A DNA stretch of 64,000 nt from Sphingopyxis alaskensis RB2256 (GCF_000013985.1 NC_008048.1:1798001-1862000); one strand, 5' to 3'; positions 1 to 8,089 are shown, numbered from the stretch's first letter. Program-made: numbers and translations. Notes: a model not told the origin generated them from the sequence alone.

Positions 1-439
1 GCGCGAGGACGAGGCGGTCGAGGAAGCGCCGCCGATTGCCCGCGGTCTCGACGAACAGCCGGTCCATCGCCGGGGTCAGCCACAATATCGCCAGCCATTC
101 GCCCAGCGCCGTCGCCGCGGCGGGCGCGCCATTGATGCGGACGATGCGGCGTCGGGGCTGCGCGGGTTCGATCCCCGTGCCGAGCGCGACGGGCGGCAGC
201 CCCTCCGCCGCCGCCACCTCGGCAAAGACGGCAAAGCCGCCGTGCGCACCATCGCGCACCATGTCGGACAGCGGCGCGCGGCGCAGCCCGCGTCCCGGCG
301 CGAGCAGCGAAATGGCTTCGAGGATATTCGTCTTGCCCGCGCCATTGTCGCCGTGGAGCGCGACAAGCCCCGGTGCAGCCGCCAGGTCCGCGCCGGCATG
401 ATTGCGAAAATCGGTGAGCGAGAGGCGGACAAGCGTCAT
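1..439 (-). CDS. recF: DNA replication/repair protein RecF, N-terminal part (runs off the window)
   Basis: RecF is an SMC-like ATPase that helps load RecA at single-strand gaps. Read from the ATG at 439, the protein begins [19 protein letters not shown] and then has a Walker A motif, GDNGAGKTN, at about residues 30-38, which is where RecF carries it. The next segment ([20 protein letters not shown]) is also typical of the family. About 146 of roughly 360 residues are inside the window and the frame is open to base 1, so it is incomplete at its C-terminus. It is divergent from the small membrane-peptide/PspC unit at 692-1061. Identification is confident from the start motif and Walker A; the rest cannot be judged here. 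Confidence 0.93.
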   Translation of the reverse strand, partial: MTLVRLSLTDFRNHAGADLAAAPGLVALHGDNGAGKTNILEAISLLAPGRGLRRAPLSDMVRDGAHGGFAVFAEVAAAEGLPPVALGTGIEPAQPRRRIVRINGAPAAATALGEWLAILWLTPAMDRLFVETAGNRRRFLDRLVLA

Positions 440-590
440 GTCCGCCCGCGCCTACCGCAGCCGATGCGGCGATGCCAGCGCCGACACACATCTGCGCCGC
501 CGATGATCAATCGTGACACGTCCCGTTTAACGGTAATTTTTCCGATTTAGAGGATAATTTTTCGCTTATAGATTTTCCTTGGAACCAGAA

Positions 591-610
591 ATCCGCGGTT
601 AACCGCGGAT
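591..610. promoter_or_regulatory. Perfect 20-bp palindrome, candidate operator
   Basis: ATCCGCGGTTAACCGCGGAT is its own reverse complement with no spacer. It ends 10 bases before the -24 element of the putative sigma-54 promoter. A dimeric regulator could bind here, either an activator close to the promoter or a repressor. Which protein binds is unknown; no regulator gene adjoins it. Confidence 0.5.
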
Positions 611-618
611 GAATGCAA

Positions 619-635
619 TTGGCACGCCTCCTGCA
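619..635 (+). promoter_or_regulatory. Putative sigma-54 (RpoN) promoter
   Basis: TTGGCACGCCTCCTGCA fits the RpoN consensus (YTGGCACG, four bases, TTGCW) with one change in the -12 half (CTGC for TTGC). The invariant GG (621-622) and GC (633-634) are separated by exactly 10 bases, as required. Transcription would start near 646, leaving an untranslated leader of about 46 nt before the ATG at 692. Psp operons of enterobacteria are RpoN-dependent, which fits the PspC gene downstream. Not tested experimentally. Confidence 0.6.
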
Positions 636-691
636 TAACTGTTGGCATCCACCGGATGGTCCGGATGGAAGGTTCAAGGAAGGATAAAATC

Positions 692-820
692 ATGGCCCAT
701 TTCAACGTCAACGCCGTCAAGAGCTACGCCCTCGCCGCTTTCGCCTCGCTTTATGCTTCGGTGATGCTGCTGGCGATCATCGGCCAGAATGGCGCTGAGG
801 TTGGTCAGCTGATCGTCTGA
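692..820 (+). CDS. 42-aa single-pass membrane peptide upstream of pspC
   Basis: A small open frame with a strong ribosome-binding site (AAGGAAGG, about 10 nt before the ATG) encodes 42 residues starting MAHFNVNAVKSYALAAF. Residues about 11-31 form one hydrophobic segment (Ala/Leu/Ile rich, ending LLAIIG), followed by a short polar tail ending QLIV. No known family is recognised. It lies 61 bp before the PspC gene on the same strand and both follow the putative sigma-54 promoter, so a two-gene stress operon is likely. By position and size it could partner PspC as PspB does in enterobacteria, but it shows no PspB motif; that role is only inferred. Confidence 0.65.
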   Translation: MAHFNVNAVKSYALAAFASLYASVMLLAIIGQNGAEVGQLIV

Positions 821-881
821 TCGGCTGACGACATCTCCCCAAAGAACGCCGGCCCCTCGGGTCGGGATCGAAAGGAAAGAA

Positions 882-1061
882 ATGAAACAGGGTTTTCGCA
901 AGAATCGCCAGGGTGGCATCCTCTTCGGTGTATGCGCCGGAATGGCGGACCACTTCGGCTTCGATGTCTTGTGGACGCGCGTCGCCTTTGTCGCCCTGAC
1001 GCTCCTCGGCTTCGGCCTGCCGCTGCTGCTCTATCTGACCGTCGCGATCCTCGCGCCATAA
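882..1061 (+). CDS. Small PspC-domain membrane protein
   Basis: This 59-residue protein (MKQGFRKNRQGGILFGVCAG...) is a minimal PspC domain: the Gly-rich GGILFGVCAG motif at 11-20, a short helix containing FGFDVLWTRVAF, then a transmembrane segment at about 35-57 (LTLLGFGLPLLLYLTVAIL). PspC family proteins sit in the inner membrane and, in enterobacteria, sense envelope damage together with PspB. AAAGGAAAG precedes the ATG. The gene closes a probable two-gene unit that ends in a hairpin terminator at 1121-1151. No pspA, pspB or pspF is present nearby, so this is an orphan PspC rather than a full psp operon. Family assignment is firm; function is inferred. Confidence 0.85.
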   Translation: MKQGFRKNRQGGILFGVCAGMADHFGFDVLWTRVAFVALTLLGFGLPLLLYLTVAILAP

Positions 1062-1120
1062 GGCAGCCAGGGCCGGTCGCCAAAGGCGCCCCGTTCACCG
1101 GCCCCCATTCCCGAAATCGA

Positions 1121-1151
1121 GGGCTCACCGGCCGCCGCCGGTGGGCCCTTT
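1121..1151. terminator. Bidirectional intrinsic terminator between pspC and the MDR gene
   Basis: A 12-bp stem with one T-G wobble (1121-1132 against 1137-1148, loop CGCC) is followed by TTT. Flanking AATCGA and TCGATT extend the pairing. It lies between two convergent genes and could serve both. Confidence 0.6.
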
Positions 1152-1154
1152 CGA

Positions 1155-2294
1155 TTATCCGTGCGGGCGGATCAGATATTTCTCGCCCGTCCGCTTCGCA
1201 TTATAGGCCTGCGCGGTTTCGACATCGAGCGCTTCGGTCAGCGAGATTTCGTGGCTGTAATGGCTCTTGAAGGTCGTGGTCAGTTCGTCGACGACGCGCT
1301 GGCGCATCCGCCCGACAACCTCGGCCCCCGCCTTCGCCAGAAAGGGCGTCAGCAAAAAGCCGCCGAGCGCCCAGGTCAGGCCGAAACTGCGCGCCGAGAA
1401 AGTCGTCGGCGACAGGTCGAGCGCGCCATAGATATAGACCTGTTTGAACGTGTCGGAACCATAGCGGCTGTAGCTCGTCATGCGCCGCACCGCCGCCGCC
1501 TCCATCGCGGTCAAAATCTGCCCCGCCAGCTTGCCGCCGCCCGTCGCGTCGAAACCGATCGTCGCGCCCGTTTCGGCGATCGCGTCGATCAGCCGGTCCA
1601 TGAAATCGTCGGCGCTGCTGTTCACGACATATTGCGCGCCGATGCCTTTCAGCAGCGCGACCTGCGCATCGCTGCGCACGATGTTGACCAGCGGGATGCC
1701 GTCCTTGGCGCAAATCTTGACCAGCATCTGGCCCAGGTTCGACGCCGCGGCGGTGTGGACGATCGCGCTGTGCCCCTCCATCCGCGTCGTTTCGGTAAAG
1801 GCGAGGCTGGTGAGCGGGTTGACGAAACAGGAAGCGCCGTCCCTGGGATCGGTCCCATCGGGCAGTGGCATCGCCATCTGCACCGGCAGGCAGCGATATT
1901 CGGCATACATTTCGCCGCCGAGCACCGCGACCGTCTTGCCGAGCAGCGCCTGCGCCTCCGCCGATGCGCCCGCCGCGACAACGATGCCGCAGCCTTCGTT
2001 GCCGATCGCCATCGCCTCGCCGATGCGCCCCGCCATCGCGCGCATCCCCGCGGGCGGCACATCGGCGGTCAGCACGGGCAGCCCATCACGCTCCGACGCC
2101 CGCGCGGTGCTCATGTCCGCGCCGCCGAACAGCAGGCCCAGGTCCGACGGGTTGATCGGCGCCGCGAGCAGCTTCACCACCACCTCATGCGGCTTGGGTT
2201 CGGGCATCGGCCGCCGTTCGAGCGACACTTCGAGCTGCCCTTCGGGCTTCACGAGCGTCACCATGGTCAGGTTGGTTTGGGGCAGGTCGGTCAT
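1155..2294 (-). CDS. MDR-family zinc-binding dehydrogenase / enoyl reductase-like oxidoreductase
   Basis: The 379-residue protein begins at ATG 2294, preceded by GGGAG. The N-terminal half is the GroES-like substrate domain (VVVKLLAAPINPSDLGLLFG; GNEGCGIVVAAGA at about 100). The C-terminal half is a Rossmann fold with TAAASNLGQMLVKIC for NAD(P)H binding. This arrangement belongs to the medium-chain dehydrogenase/reductase superfamily; the APINPSDL motif points to the quinone-reductase / trans-2-enoyl-CoA reductase side. The catalytic zinc Cys/His set of classical alcohol dehydrogenases is not evident. The substrate cannot be read from the sequence. The frame can be extended upstream to 2633, but that runs through the palindromic repeat at 2399-2491, so the internal ATG is preferred. 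Confidence 0.8.
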   Translation of the reverse strand: MTDLPQTNLTMVTLVKPEGQLEVSLERRPMPEPKPHEVVVKLLAAPINPSDLGLLFGGADMSTARASERDGLPVLTADVPPAGMRAMAGRIGEAMAIGNEGCGIVVAAGASAEAQALLGKTVAVLGGEMYAEYRCLPVQMAMPLPDGTDPRDGASCFVNPLTSLAFTETTRMEGHSAIVHTAAASNLGQMLVKICAKDGIPLVNIVRSDAQVALLKGIGAQYVVNSSADDFMDRLIDAIAETGATIGFDATGGGKLAGQILTAMEAAAVRRMTSYSRYGSDTFKQVYIYGALDLSPTTFSARSFGLTWALGGFLLTPFLAKAGAEVVGRMRQRVVDELTTTFKSHYSHEISLTEALDVETAQAYNAKRTGEKYLIRPHG

Positions 2295-2398
2295 CGCGCA
2301 TCTCCCGTCGCATTTCAGTTTCTGGATGCAACGGGAATAGGGCGATGCGGCGAGGCTGGCAATCGCCTCCCAAGAAAATTTGGTCCTTATCCCGCATG

Positions 2399-2491
2399 CG
2401 TCATTGCGAGCGCAGCGAAGCAATCTCCAGCTATCGCACCGACCGGACGCCCACTGGAGATTGCTTCGTCGCTTCGCTCCTCGCAATGACG
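2399..2491. repeat. Palindromic intergenic repeat, family I (copy 1)
   Basis: Arms of about 32 bp start CGTCATTGCGAG and end CTCGCAATGACG, with CAATCTCCAG / CTGGAGATTG on the inner side. Related copies are at 3645-3720 and 57257-57364. It folds into one long hairpin and lies upstream of the MDR gene and just past the stop of the DUF6456 gene (stop at 2501). Confidence 0.85.
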
Positions 2492-2500
2492 CTCTCCGGG

Positions 2501-2983
2501 CTACCCCGTCCCGTAAAAACGCACGAGGCGGTCGAGCGCCAGCCCCAGCACCAGCTTGCCCGATCGCGCGGGCCAGCCGAGCGCCTTTTCGGCGCCGCCG
2601 ATCCCCTCGCCCGCGCAGATCACGCGCCAGCAAATGTCGGCGAGCCCCGGCCCCGCCGCGTCGAGCGCGCCGTGAAAGCGCCGGTGCGCGTCGATCCGCG
2701 CCAGCGACGCATCGGCCGCGCGCGCGCCGCCGCGGCTCTTGCCCGGCGGCGCGGCGTCCCAGCGCATCGTCACCCGCGCCGCCAGCCCCGCGCGCTCATA
2801 ATCGGCGCGCAGCCGCTCGCCCGCCAGCAATTGCGCCGGGGTCAGCAGCCCGCGCGACGCCAGCCAGGCAATCGGGCTTTCGGCGGCATTGACGGTCACA
2901 TGCCGCATCAGCTGCGGCCCCGTCTTGCCGGGATCGAGGCGGTCGTCGGGGTGGATACGCGATTCGAGGCGGCGTGGGATCAT
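2501..2983 (-). CDS. DUF6456 domain protein
   Basis: The 160-residue protein starts at ATG 2983 behind a clear AAGGAGA site. The segment ESPIAWLASRGLLTPAQLLAGERLRADYERAGL, at about 38-70, and the C-terminal part (CAGEGIGGAEKALGW and LVLGLALDRLVRFYG) are the hallmarks of DUF6456, an alphaproteobacterial domain of unknown function often found at the C-terminus of HTH proteins. Here it stands almost alone, with no HTH domain. It is divergent from the XRE regulator at 3073, 89 bp away, so the two may share a promoter region. No catalytic motif is recognised. A longer frame to 3067 exists but lacks a ribosome-binding site. Confidence 0.8.
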   Translation of the reverse strand: MIPRRLESRIHPDDRLDPGKTGPQLMRHVTVNAAESPIAWLASRGLLTPAQLLAGERLRADYERAGLAARVTMRWDAAPPGKSRGGARAADASLARIDAHRRFHGALDAAGPGLADICWRVICAGEGIGGAEKALGWPARSGKLVLGLALDRLVRFYGTG

Positions 2984-3072
2984 GTCGGTCTCCTTGATAC
3001 GGACAGAGGACTTGACATTGGATGATTGTGTAGGAAAGAAAAAACCGATTTGGTTATCGAAAGGCAAAGGCC

Positions 3073-3633
3073 GTGATCAACAGCATCCGAACCGTCCGCC
3101 GCGCCAAGGGGCTGACGCTTGAGGAGGTTGCGCAACGCTGCGATCCGCCGACCACCGCGCAGACGATCGGCCGCCTCGAAACGGGCACGCGCACGCTGTC
3201 GCTCGGCTGGATGAACCGCATTGCCGCGGCGCTCGACGTCGATGCCGCCGAACTCGTGCGACTGCCGCAGGATGCGCAGTTGACGATCACCGCGCTGCTC
3301 GGCGCCGACGGCGCCCACGCGCCGACGCGCACCGAACAGGCGCTCGCCGCGCGGCCGGGCGAGGATATGGTCGCGGTGCGCGTCACCTCGTCGATCGGCG
3401 ACTATCGCGCTGGCGACGAAATCTGGTGCCGCCGGATCGAGGGCGACTGGGCGAGCGCGCTCAACCGCGACCTGCTCGTGCCCCGCCCCGCCGGCCGCTT
3501 CTTCTTTGCGCGCCTGCTCAACGTCGACGGCGAAAAACTCCACCTGCTCCCGCTCGGCGCCGGGCTGCGGCAGCAGGTCGTCAGCAACCCGCCATGGGCC
3601 GCGGTCGCGGTGCGATTAATGCGCAGCCTGTGA
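3073..3633 (+). CDS. XRE-family regulator with degenerate S24/LexA-like C-terminal domain
   Basis: The 186-residue protein starts at GTG 3073. Residues about 3-60 are an XRE/cI-type helix-turn-helix (IRTVRRAKGLTLEEVAQRC ... TIGRLETGTRTLSLGWMNRIAAAL). Residues about 97-186 follow the S24/LexA peptidase layout: MVAVRVTSSIGDYRAGDEIW, a middle GR, and a late LLPLG...VVSNPPW. The usual nucleophile context (D-S-M) reads SSIGD, and the position of the general-base lysine before the RL pair reads ALA-like (FFARLL), so self-cleavage looks unlikely. It may sense a ligand or simply dimerise. It is divergent from the DUF6456 gene. Confidence 0.75.
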   Translation: MINSIRTVRRAKGLTLEEVAQRCDPPTTAQTIGRLETGTRTLSLGWMNRIAAALDVDAAELVRLPQDAQLTITALLGADGAHAPTRTEQALAARPGEDMVAVRVTSSIGDYRAGDEIWCRRIEGDWASALNRDLLVPRPAGRFFFARLLNVDGEKLHLLPLGAGLRQQVVSNPPWAAVAVRLMRSL

Positions 3634-3644
3634 TCTCCAGCCCT

Positions 3645-3720
3645 GTCATTGCGAACGTAGCGAAGCAATCCAGAGCGGTTTACGCGCGCTCCGGATTGCT
3701 TCGCTTCGCTCGCGATGACG
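3645..3720. repeat. Palindromic intergenic repeat, family I (copy 2)
   Basis: Arms GTCATTGCGAACGTAGCGAA and TTCGCTTCGCTCGCGATGAC flank a short CAATCC / GGATTG inner stem. It fills the gap between the XRE gene and the glycosyltransferase. The sequence is diverged from copy 1 but shares the same outer and inner motifs. Confidence 0.85.
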
Positions 3721-3739
3721 AACGGGTGAGAGGCCCGGC

Positions 3740-4906
3740 ATGACTCCCCTTCGCATCCTGTCGATCGCCACCCTGTTTCCCGACGCCGCGCGGCCCAGTT
3801 TCGGCCTGTTCGTCGAAAAGAGCCTCCGCGCGCTCGCGGCACAGCCGGGTATCGAACTCACCGTCGCGGCGCCGCTCGGCCTGCCGCCCTTCCCGCTTTC
3901 GCTGCACCGGCGTTACCGCGCGCTGCGCGATCTGCCGCGCTCCGAAACGTGGAACGGCCTCGCGGTCCTGCGCCCGCGCTTCCCGCTGATTCCCAAGGTT
4001 GGCGCCCGCTTCAACCCCGCGGCCATCGCGCGCGCCGTGCTGTCGGCCGTTCGGGACCGGGAGTTCGACGTGATCGACGCGCAATTTTTCTACCCCGACG
4101 GCCCCGCCGCGATGCGCGTCGCGGGCGCGCGCGGCCTGCCCTTCTCGATCAAGGCGCGCGGCGCGGACATCGGCCATTTCGGCCATGCCCCAGCAACGGC
4201 AGCGCAAGTGGCCGCCGCCGCCGCCAAAGCCGCCGGGCTGCTCGCCGTGTCGGAGGCGATGCGCCGCGACATGGCGGCGATCGGCATCGATCCGGCCAAG
4301 GTCGCGGTCCATTATACGGGCATCGACGCCACGCGCTTTCATCCGGGCGACCGCGCCGCGGCGCGCGCCGCGCTCGGCATCGACGATGCGCCCGCGATCC
4401 TCTCGGTCGGCGCACTCATTCCGCGCAAGGGGCAGGCGCTGGTGATCGCCGCGCTGCCCGCGCTCCCCGGCGTCCATTATTGGCTCGCCGGCGCGGGCGA
4501 GGAGGAAGGCCGCTACCGCGCGCTCGCCCGCCGGCATGGGGTCGAGCCGCGCGTGCATTTCATGGGTCCGGTCGCCAACGCCGACCTGCCGCAGCTTTAC
4601 CGCGCCGCCGACGTCGTCGTCATGCCCTCGGCCAGCGAGGGTCTGGCCAATGCGTGGGTCGAGGCGCTCGCCTGCGGCACCCCGATCGTCATCAGCGACG
4701 CGGGCGGCGCCGCCGAGCTTGTCACCGCGCCCGCGGCGGGCCGCATCGTGACACGCACGCCGGGCGCGATCGCCGAAGCGGTGCAGGAGATCCTCGCCGC
4801 CCCGCCCTCACCGACCGACGTGGCCGCGAGCCTCGACGGCCGCTTCGACTGGAACCGCAACGGCCGCGAATTGGCCGAGCATCTGCGGCGCTGCGCAGGG
4901 TTTTAA
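3740..4906 (+). CDS. Glycosyltransferase family 4 (GT-B fold)
   Basis: The 388-residue protein (MTPLRILSIATLFPDAARPSFG...) has the two Rossmann halves of GT-B enzymes. The N-terminal domain carries RPSFGLFVEKSLRAL, typical of GT4 enzymes that remodel surface polysaccharides. The C-terminal donor domain has LSVGALIPRKGQ at about 215-226 and the E-x7-E motif in SASEGLANAWVEALACGTP at about 295-313, which binds the nucleotide sugar. No signal peptide or membrane segment is visible, so it probably works at the inner face of the membrane. It stands alone between two palindromic repeats, so its pathway (exopolysaccharide, LPS or glycolipid) cannot be told. Confidence 0.85.
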   Translation: MTPLRILSIATLFPDAARPSFGLFVEKSLRALAAQPGIELTVAAPLGLPPFPLSLHRRYRALRDLPRSETWNGLAVLRPRFPLIPKVGARFNPAAIARAVLSAVRDREFDVIDAQFFYPDGPAAMRVAGARGLPFSIKARGADIGHFGHAPATAAQVAAAAAKAAGLLAVSEAMRRDMAAIGIDPAKVAVHYTGIDATRFHPGDRAAARAALGIDDAPAILSVGALIPRKGQALVIAALPALPGVHYWLAGAGEEEGRYRALARRHGVEPRVHFMGPVANADLPQLYRAADVVVMPSASEGLANAWVEALACGTPIVISDAGGAAELVTAPAAGRIVTRTPGAIAEAVQEILAAPPSPTDVAASLDGRFDWNRNGRELAEHLRRCAGF

Positions 4907-4950
4907 GGTGCGTAGATAATCGGAACGTCGGTTTTCGACCGTTAATCGCC

Positions 4951-5036
4951 GTACCCCGGCGAAAGCCGGGGTCCAGAGCGGGATAAGCCAACGCTTGCTT
5001 ATGGGCGCCTTGGGCCCCGGCTTTCGCCGGGGTGCA
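4951..5036. repeat. Palindromic intergenic repeat, family III
   Basis: Two hairpins in inverted orientation: CCCCGGCGAAAGCCGGGG near 4954 and CCCCGGCTTTCGCCGGGG near 5015, so the unit can also fold end to end. It lies between the convergent glycosyltransferase and secF. Immediately after it, 5049-5070 carries a fragment of the CGTCCGCTCCCCACCCC motif seen in the repeats at 29993 and 42589. Confidence 0.8.
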
Positions 5037-5089
5037 ACACTAAGGCCAGCGTCCGCTCCCCACCCCAAAGCCGACGCCCGCCGGCCCCG

Positions 5090-6073
5090 TCAAACCACCG
5101 CGCCGTCGTCGTTCCTGTTCGACACCCGCTCGGCGCCTTCGGTCACCGCCGTGGTGCGCGGCACGAAGCTGTGGGGACCGACTTTCAGCCACACGAGGAT
5201 CGGCGCCGACATATAGACCGACGAATAGGTGCCGACAAAGATGCCGAGCAGCATCGCCGCGGTGAAGCCGAAGATCACGTCGGGCCCGACCCACAGCAGC
5301 ACCGCCAGCGCGATCAGCATGGTGAAGCTGGTCATCACGGTGCGCGCCAGCGTTTCGTTGACGCTGAGGTCGAGCAGCGGGATGATCTCCATCTTGCGAT
5401 ATTTCTTCAGATTTTCGCGAATCCGGTCGAACACGACAATCGTGTCGTTGAGCGAATAACCGATGATGGTGAGCAGCGCGGCGACGATGTTGAGGTCAAA
5501 CTGCATCTGCGTCAGCGCAAAGAAGCCAAAGGTCAGCGTGACGTCGTGGAACAGCGCGAACAGCGCACCGACGCCGAACTGCCATTCGAAGCGGATCCAG
5601 ATATAGATGGAGATGGCGATCATCGCGAGGATCAGGCTGAGCGCCCCGGTGCGCAGCAGTTCCTCCGACACCTTGCCCGACACGGTTTCGACCGATCCGG
5701 TCTTCGCGGTGGGAAAGGCGTCGGCAATGCCCGCGACCAGCCGTTGCCCGGCGCGTTCGGCAGCCGCCTTGTCGCCTTCGGGCAGCGCGGTGCGGATCGA
5801 CACCGCCTTGTCCGATCCGAACTGCTGGATCGTCGCTTCGCCGAGGCCGATGGCGCCGACCTTTTCGCGGATCTCGTCGATCGGCGGCATCGCCCCGGTG
5901 AACTCGACGCGCACCGACTGGCCGCCGACAAAGTCGACGCCAAGATTCAGGCCGCGCACCGCGACAAGCGCGATCGACGCGACGATCATCAGCAAGCTGA
6001 TCGCCATGGCTACGTTGCGCCACTTCAGGAACTGGATATTGGTGTCGTCGGGGACGAGTTTCAGCAAACGCAT
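5090..6073 (-). CDS. secF: Protein translocase subunit SecF
   Basis: SecF works with SecD as the proton-driven partner of SecYEG, pulling exported proteins across the inner membrane. The 327-residue protein has TM1 at about 20-38 (VAMAISLLMIVASIALVAV), then LNLGVDFVGGQSVRVEF, the hallmark start of the SecF periplasmic part. A five-helix cluster follows from about 140, with FALFHDVTLTFGFFAL and LTIIGYSLNDTIVVFDRIRENL, the conserved SecD/SecF signature. It is 16 bp downstream of secD and is the last gene of yajC-secD-secF. The C-terminal tail is short and polar. Confidence 0.97.
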   Translation of the reverse strand: MRLLKLVPDDTNIQFLKWRNVAMAISLLMIVASIALVAVRGLNLGVDFVGGQSVRVEFTGAMPPIDEIREKVGAIGLGEATIQQFGSDKAVSIRTALPEGDKAAAERAGQRLVAGIADAFPTAKTGSVETVSGKVSEELLRTGALSLILAMIAISIYIWIRFEWQFGVGALFALFHDVTLTFGFFALTQMQFDLNIVAALLTIIGYSLNDTIVVFDRIRENLKKYRKMEIIPLLDLSVNETLARTVMTSFTMLIALAVLLWVGPDVIFGFTAAMLLGIFVGTYSSVYMSAPILVWLKVGPHSFVPRTTAVTEGAERVSNRNDDGAVV

Positions 6074-6089
6074 GGTCGATCCCTTACCT

Positions 6090-7703
6090 TCAAATGTTCA
6101 GCGACGCAGGGCGCGTCTTGTGCAACCAGCGCGCGGCGAACAGGCGCGTCACGGTGACGGCGGTGAACACACTGGTGATGATGCCGATCGTCAGCACGAC
6201 CGCAAAGCCCTTGATCGGCCCGGAGCCGAACCAGAACATCAGCCCCGCCGCGATGACGTTGGTGATATTGGCGTCGAAAATTGCCCGGCTGGCTTCCGAA
6301 TAGCCAAGCTCGACCGCCTGGAACACGCGGCGCCCGCGTTTCAGTTCCTCGCGGATACGCTCGTTGATGAGCACATTCGCGTCGACCGCGGCCCCGATGG
6401 TGAGCACGAAGCCCGCGATGCCCGGCAGCGTCAGCGTCGCATTGAACGCCGCCATGATCGCGATGATCAGCCCGATGTTGAAGATCAGCGCGACATTCGC
6501 ATAGATGCCGAAGCGGCCATAGACGATGATCATGAAGGCGAGCACCGCGACGGTCGCGATGATGCCCGCGATCGCGCCCTTGCGGATCGAATCGGCGCCA
6601 AGCTCGGGCGTCACCGTGCGCTCCTCGACCACCGTCATCTTCACCGGCAGCGCGCCCGATCGCAGCGAGATCGCGAGGTTGTTCGCGCTCGCGACGCTGA
6701 AACTGCCCGAAATCTGAGCGCTGCCGCCCAGGATCGGCTCGTTGATCGACGGCGCCGACAGCACCTTGCCGTCGAGCACCATCGCGAACCGCTTGCCGAC
6801 ATTCTGCGCCGTCACCTTGGCAAAGGTGCTCGACCCCGCCGAATCGAACCGGATCGACACCACCGGCTCGCTCGTCTGCGGGTCATAGCTTTGCTGCGCG
6901 TTGATGAGCTGCTCGCCGCTGATCATCACCTGACGGCGCAGCACCTCGAACGCCGCGCCATTGCCCTCGCCCTCGGCATAGGGGACGATTTCGCTGCCCA
7001 CCGGCACGCGGCCCGCGGCGGCTTCGGCGGGGTCGGCGTTGGCGTCGACCATACGGAACTCGAGCCGCGCGGTCTTGCCGATCAGTTCTTTCAGCGCGGC
7101 CGGGTCCTGAAGCCCCGGAACCTGCACGACGATGCGGTCGGCGCCTTCGCGGATGATCGTTGGCTCGCGCGTGCCGAGCGCGTTGACGCGCTTGTCGATG
7201 ATGTCGCGCGCGGTGTCCATCGCGTTCGCCACCGCCTGCGTCTGCCCGGCGCTCGTCGGGCTCATCACGATGCGCGTCGAATCGACGACGTCGATATTCC
7301 AGTCGCGCTGGCCCGTCAGCCCGGCGCCCTGCGTCTCGCTGAACAGCCGCTCGCGCGCGGCGTCGAGCTTCGCGGCGTCGCGGACGAGGAAGCTGATCCG
7401 CCCGCCCGTCGTCGACAATTCGCCGATCGCGATGTCGTCGTCGGGCCCGCTCTGCCCGCGCATCGCGGTACGCACCGTCTTTTCCATGTTCGTAAGCTGC
7501 GTCTTGCGCAGGTCGTTGATGTCGGCCTCGAGCAGCAGGTGGCTGCCGCCCGCAAGGTCGAGCCCCAGATTGACCTTCGCCTGTGCAAAGCCGGGCAGGC
7601 TCTCGAACGCCTTGGGCGGCAGGAAGCTGGGAATGGCAAAAAGGACGCCGAGCAGCAGGATGATGCTGATGCCGATGGTTTTCCAGCGCGGGAAATCGAG
7701 CAT
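6090..7703 (-). CDS. secD: Protein translocase subunit SecD
   Basis: SecD has one N-terminal TM helix (about 9-27), LGLDLAGGSHLLLEAD at about 48-63, a large periplasmic P1 domain, and a C-terminal five-helix domain with GFVLTIGAAVDANVLINERIREEL, the family signature. From ATG 7703 it has 537 residues, normal for the family. A longer open frame runs to 8141 but overlaps yajC and starts with sequence foreign to SecD, so the internal ATG is chosen, although its ribosome-binding site is weak. It lies between yajC (56 bp upstream) and secF. Confidence 0.97.
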   Translation of the reverse strand: MLDFPRWKTIGISIILLLGVLFAIPSFLPPKAFESLPGFAQAKVNLGLDLAGGSHLLLEADINDLRKTQLTNMEKTVRTAMRGQSGPDDDIAIGELSTTGGRISFLVRDAAKLDAARERLFSETQGAGLTGQRDWNIDVVDSTRIVMSPTSAGQTQAVANAMDTARDIIDKRVNALGTREPTIIREGADRIVVQVPGLQDPAALKELIGKTARLEFRMVDANADPAEAAAGRVPVGSEIVPYAEGEGNGAAFEVLRRQVMISGEQLINAQQSYDPQTSEPVVSIRFDSAGSSTFAKVTAQNVGKRFAMVLDGKVLSAPSINEPILGGSAQISGSFSVASANNLAISLRSGALPVKMTVVEERTVTPELGADSIRKGAIAGIIATVAVLAFMIIVYGRFGIYANVALIFNIGLIIAIMAAFNATLTLPGIAGFVLTIGAAVDANVLINERIREELKRGRRVFQAVELGYSEASRAIFDANITNVIAAGLMFWFGSGPIKGFAVVLTIGIITSVFTAVTVTRLFAARWLHKTRPASLNI

Positions 7704-7759
7704 GGTCTGTGATCCGATTGCAAAAAGGGAGGCCGCGGAAAGCCGCGTGCCCCGTCGCG

Positions 7760-8089
7760 TCAGTCGTTCGCGGGCTTGCCGCCCGGTTGCAGCACGTCGG
7801 CCAGCGTCGCCTTGACGACCTTGACCTTGACGCCCTGCGCGATTTCGACATCGGCATAATCGTCGTCGACGCGCGTGACCTTCCCCACGATGCCGCCGCC
7901 GGTCACGACCTGGTCGCGCGGCTTCACGGCGGCGATCTTGGCGCGATGTTCTTTCGCGCGCACCTGTTGCGGGCGGATCAGGAAGAACCAGAAGACCGCG
8001 AAGATCAGGATATAGGGCACCAGCATCAGGAAACCGGCCGCCCCGCCGCCCGATCCGGCCGCCTGGGTCAGAAGCAATTGCGTCGACAT
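7760..8089 (-). CDS. yajC: Preprotein translocase subunit YajC
   Basis: YajC is a small single-pass inner-membrane protein that joins SecDF. The 109-residue protein has a hydrophobic segment at about 17-37 (GFLMLVPYILIFAVFWFFLI) directly followed by RPQQVRAKEHR, the typical RPQ-(K/R) border. A small beta domain with VVTGGGIVGKVTRVDDDYADVEIAQG follows. It starts at ATG 8089; the ribosome-binding site is poor. It heads the yajC-secD-secF operon. Confidence 0.95.
   Translation of the reverse strand: MSTQLLLTQAAGSGGGAAGFLMLVPYILIFAVFWFFLIRPQQVRAKEHRAKIAAVKPRDQVVTGGGIVGKVTRVDDDYADVEIAQGVKVKVVKATLADVLQPGGKPAND

Noticed and set aside
527..541. Possible CtrA box (TTAA-N7-TTTT) upstream of the small peptide gene
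   Set aside because: Only one half-site is correct; the second reads TTTT instead of TTAA.
5607..7712. Very long plus-strand frame (701 codons) antisense to secD and secF
   Set aside because: Composition is His/Asp/Arg-rich as expected for the mirror frame of a GC-rich gene; the minus strand encodes unmistakable SecD and SecF.
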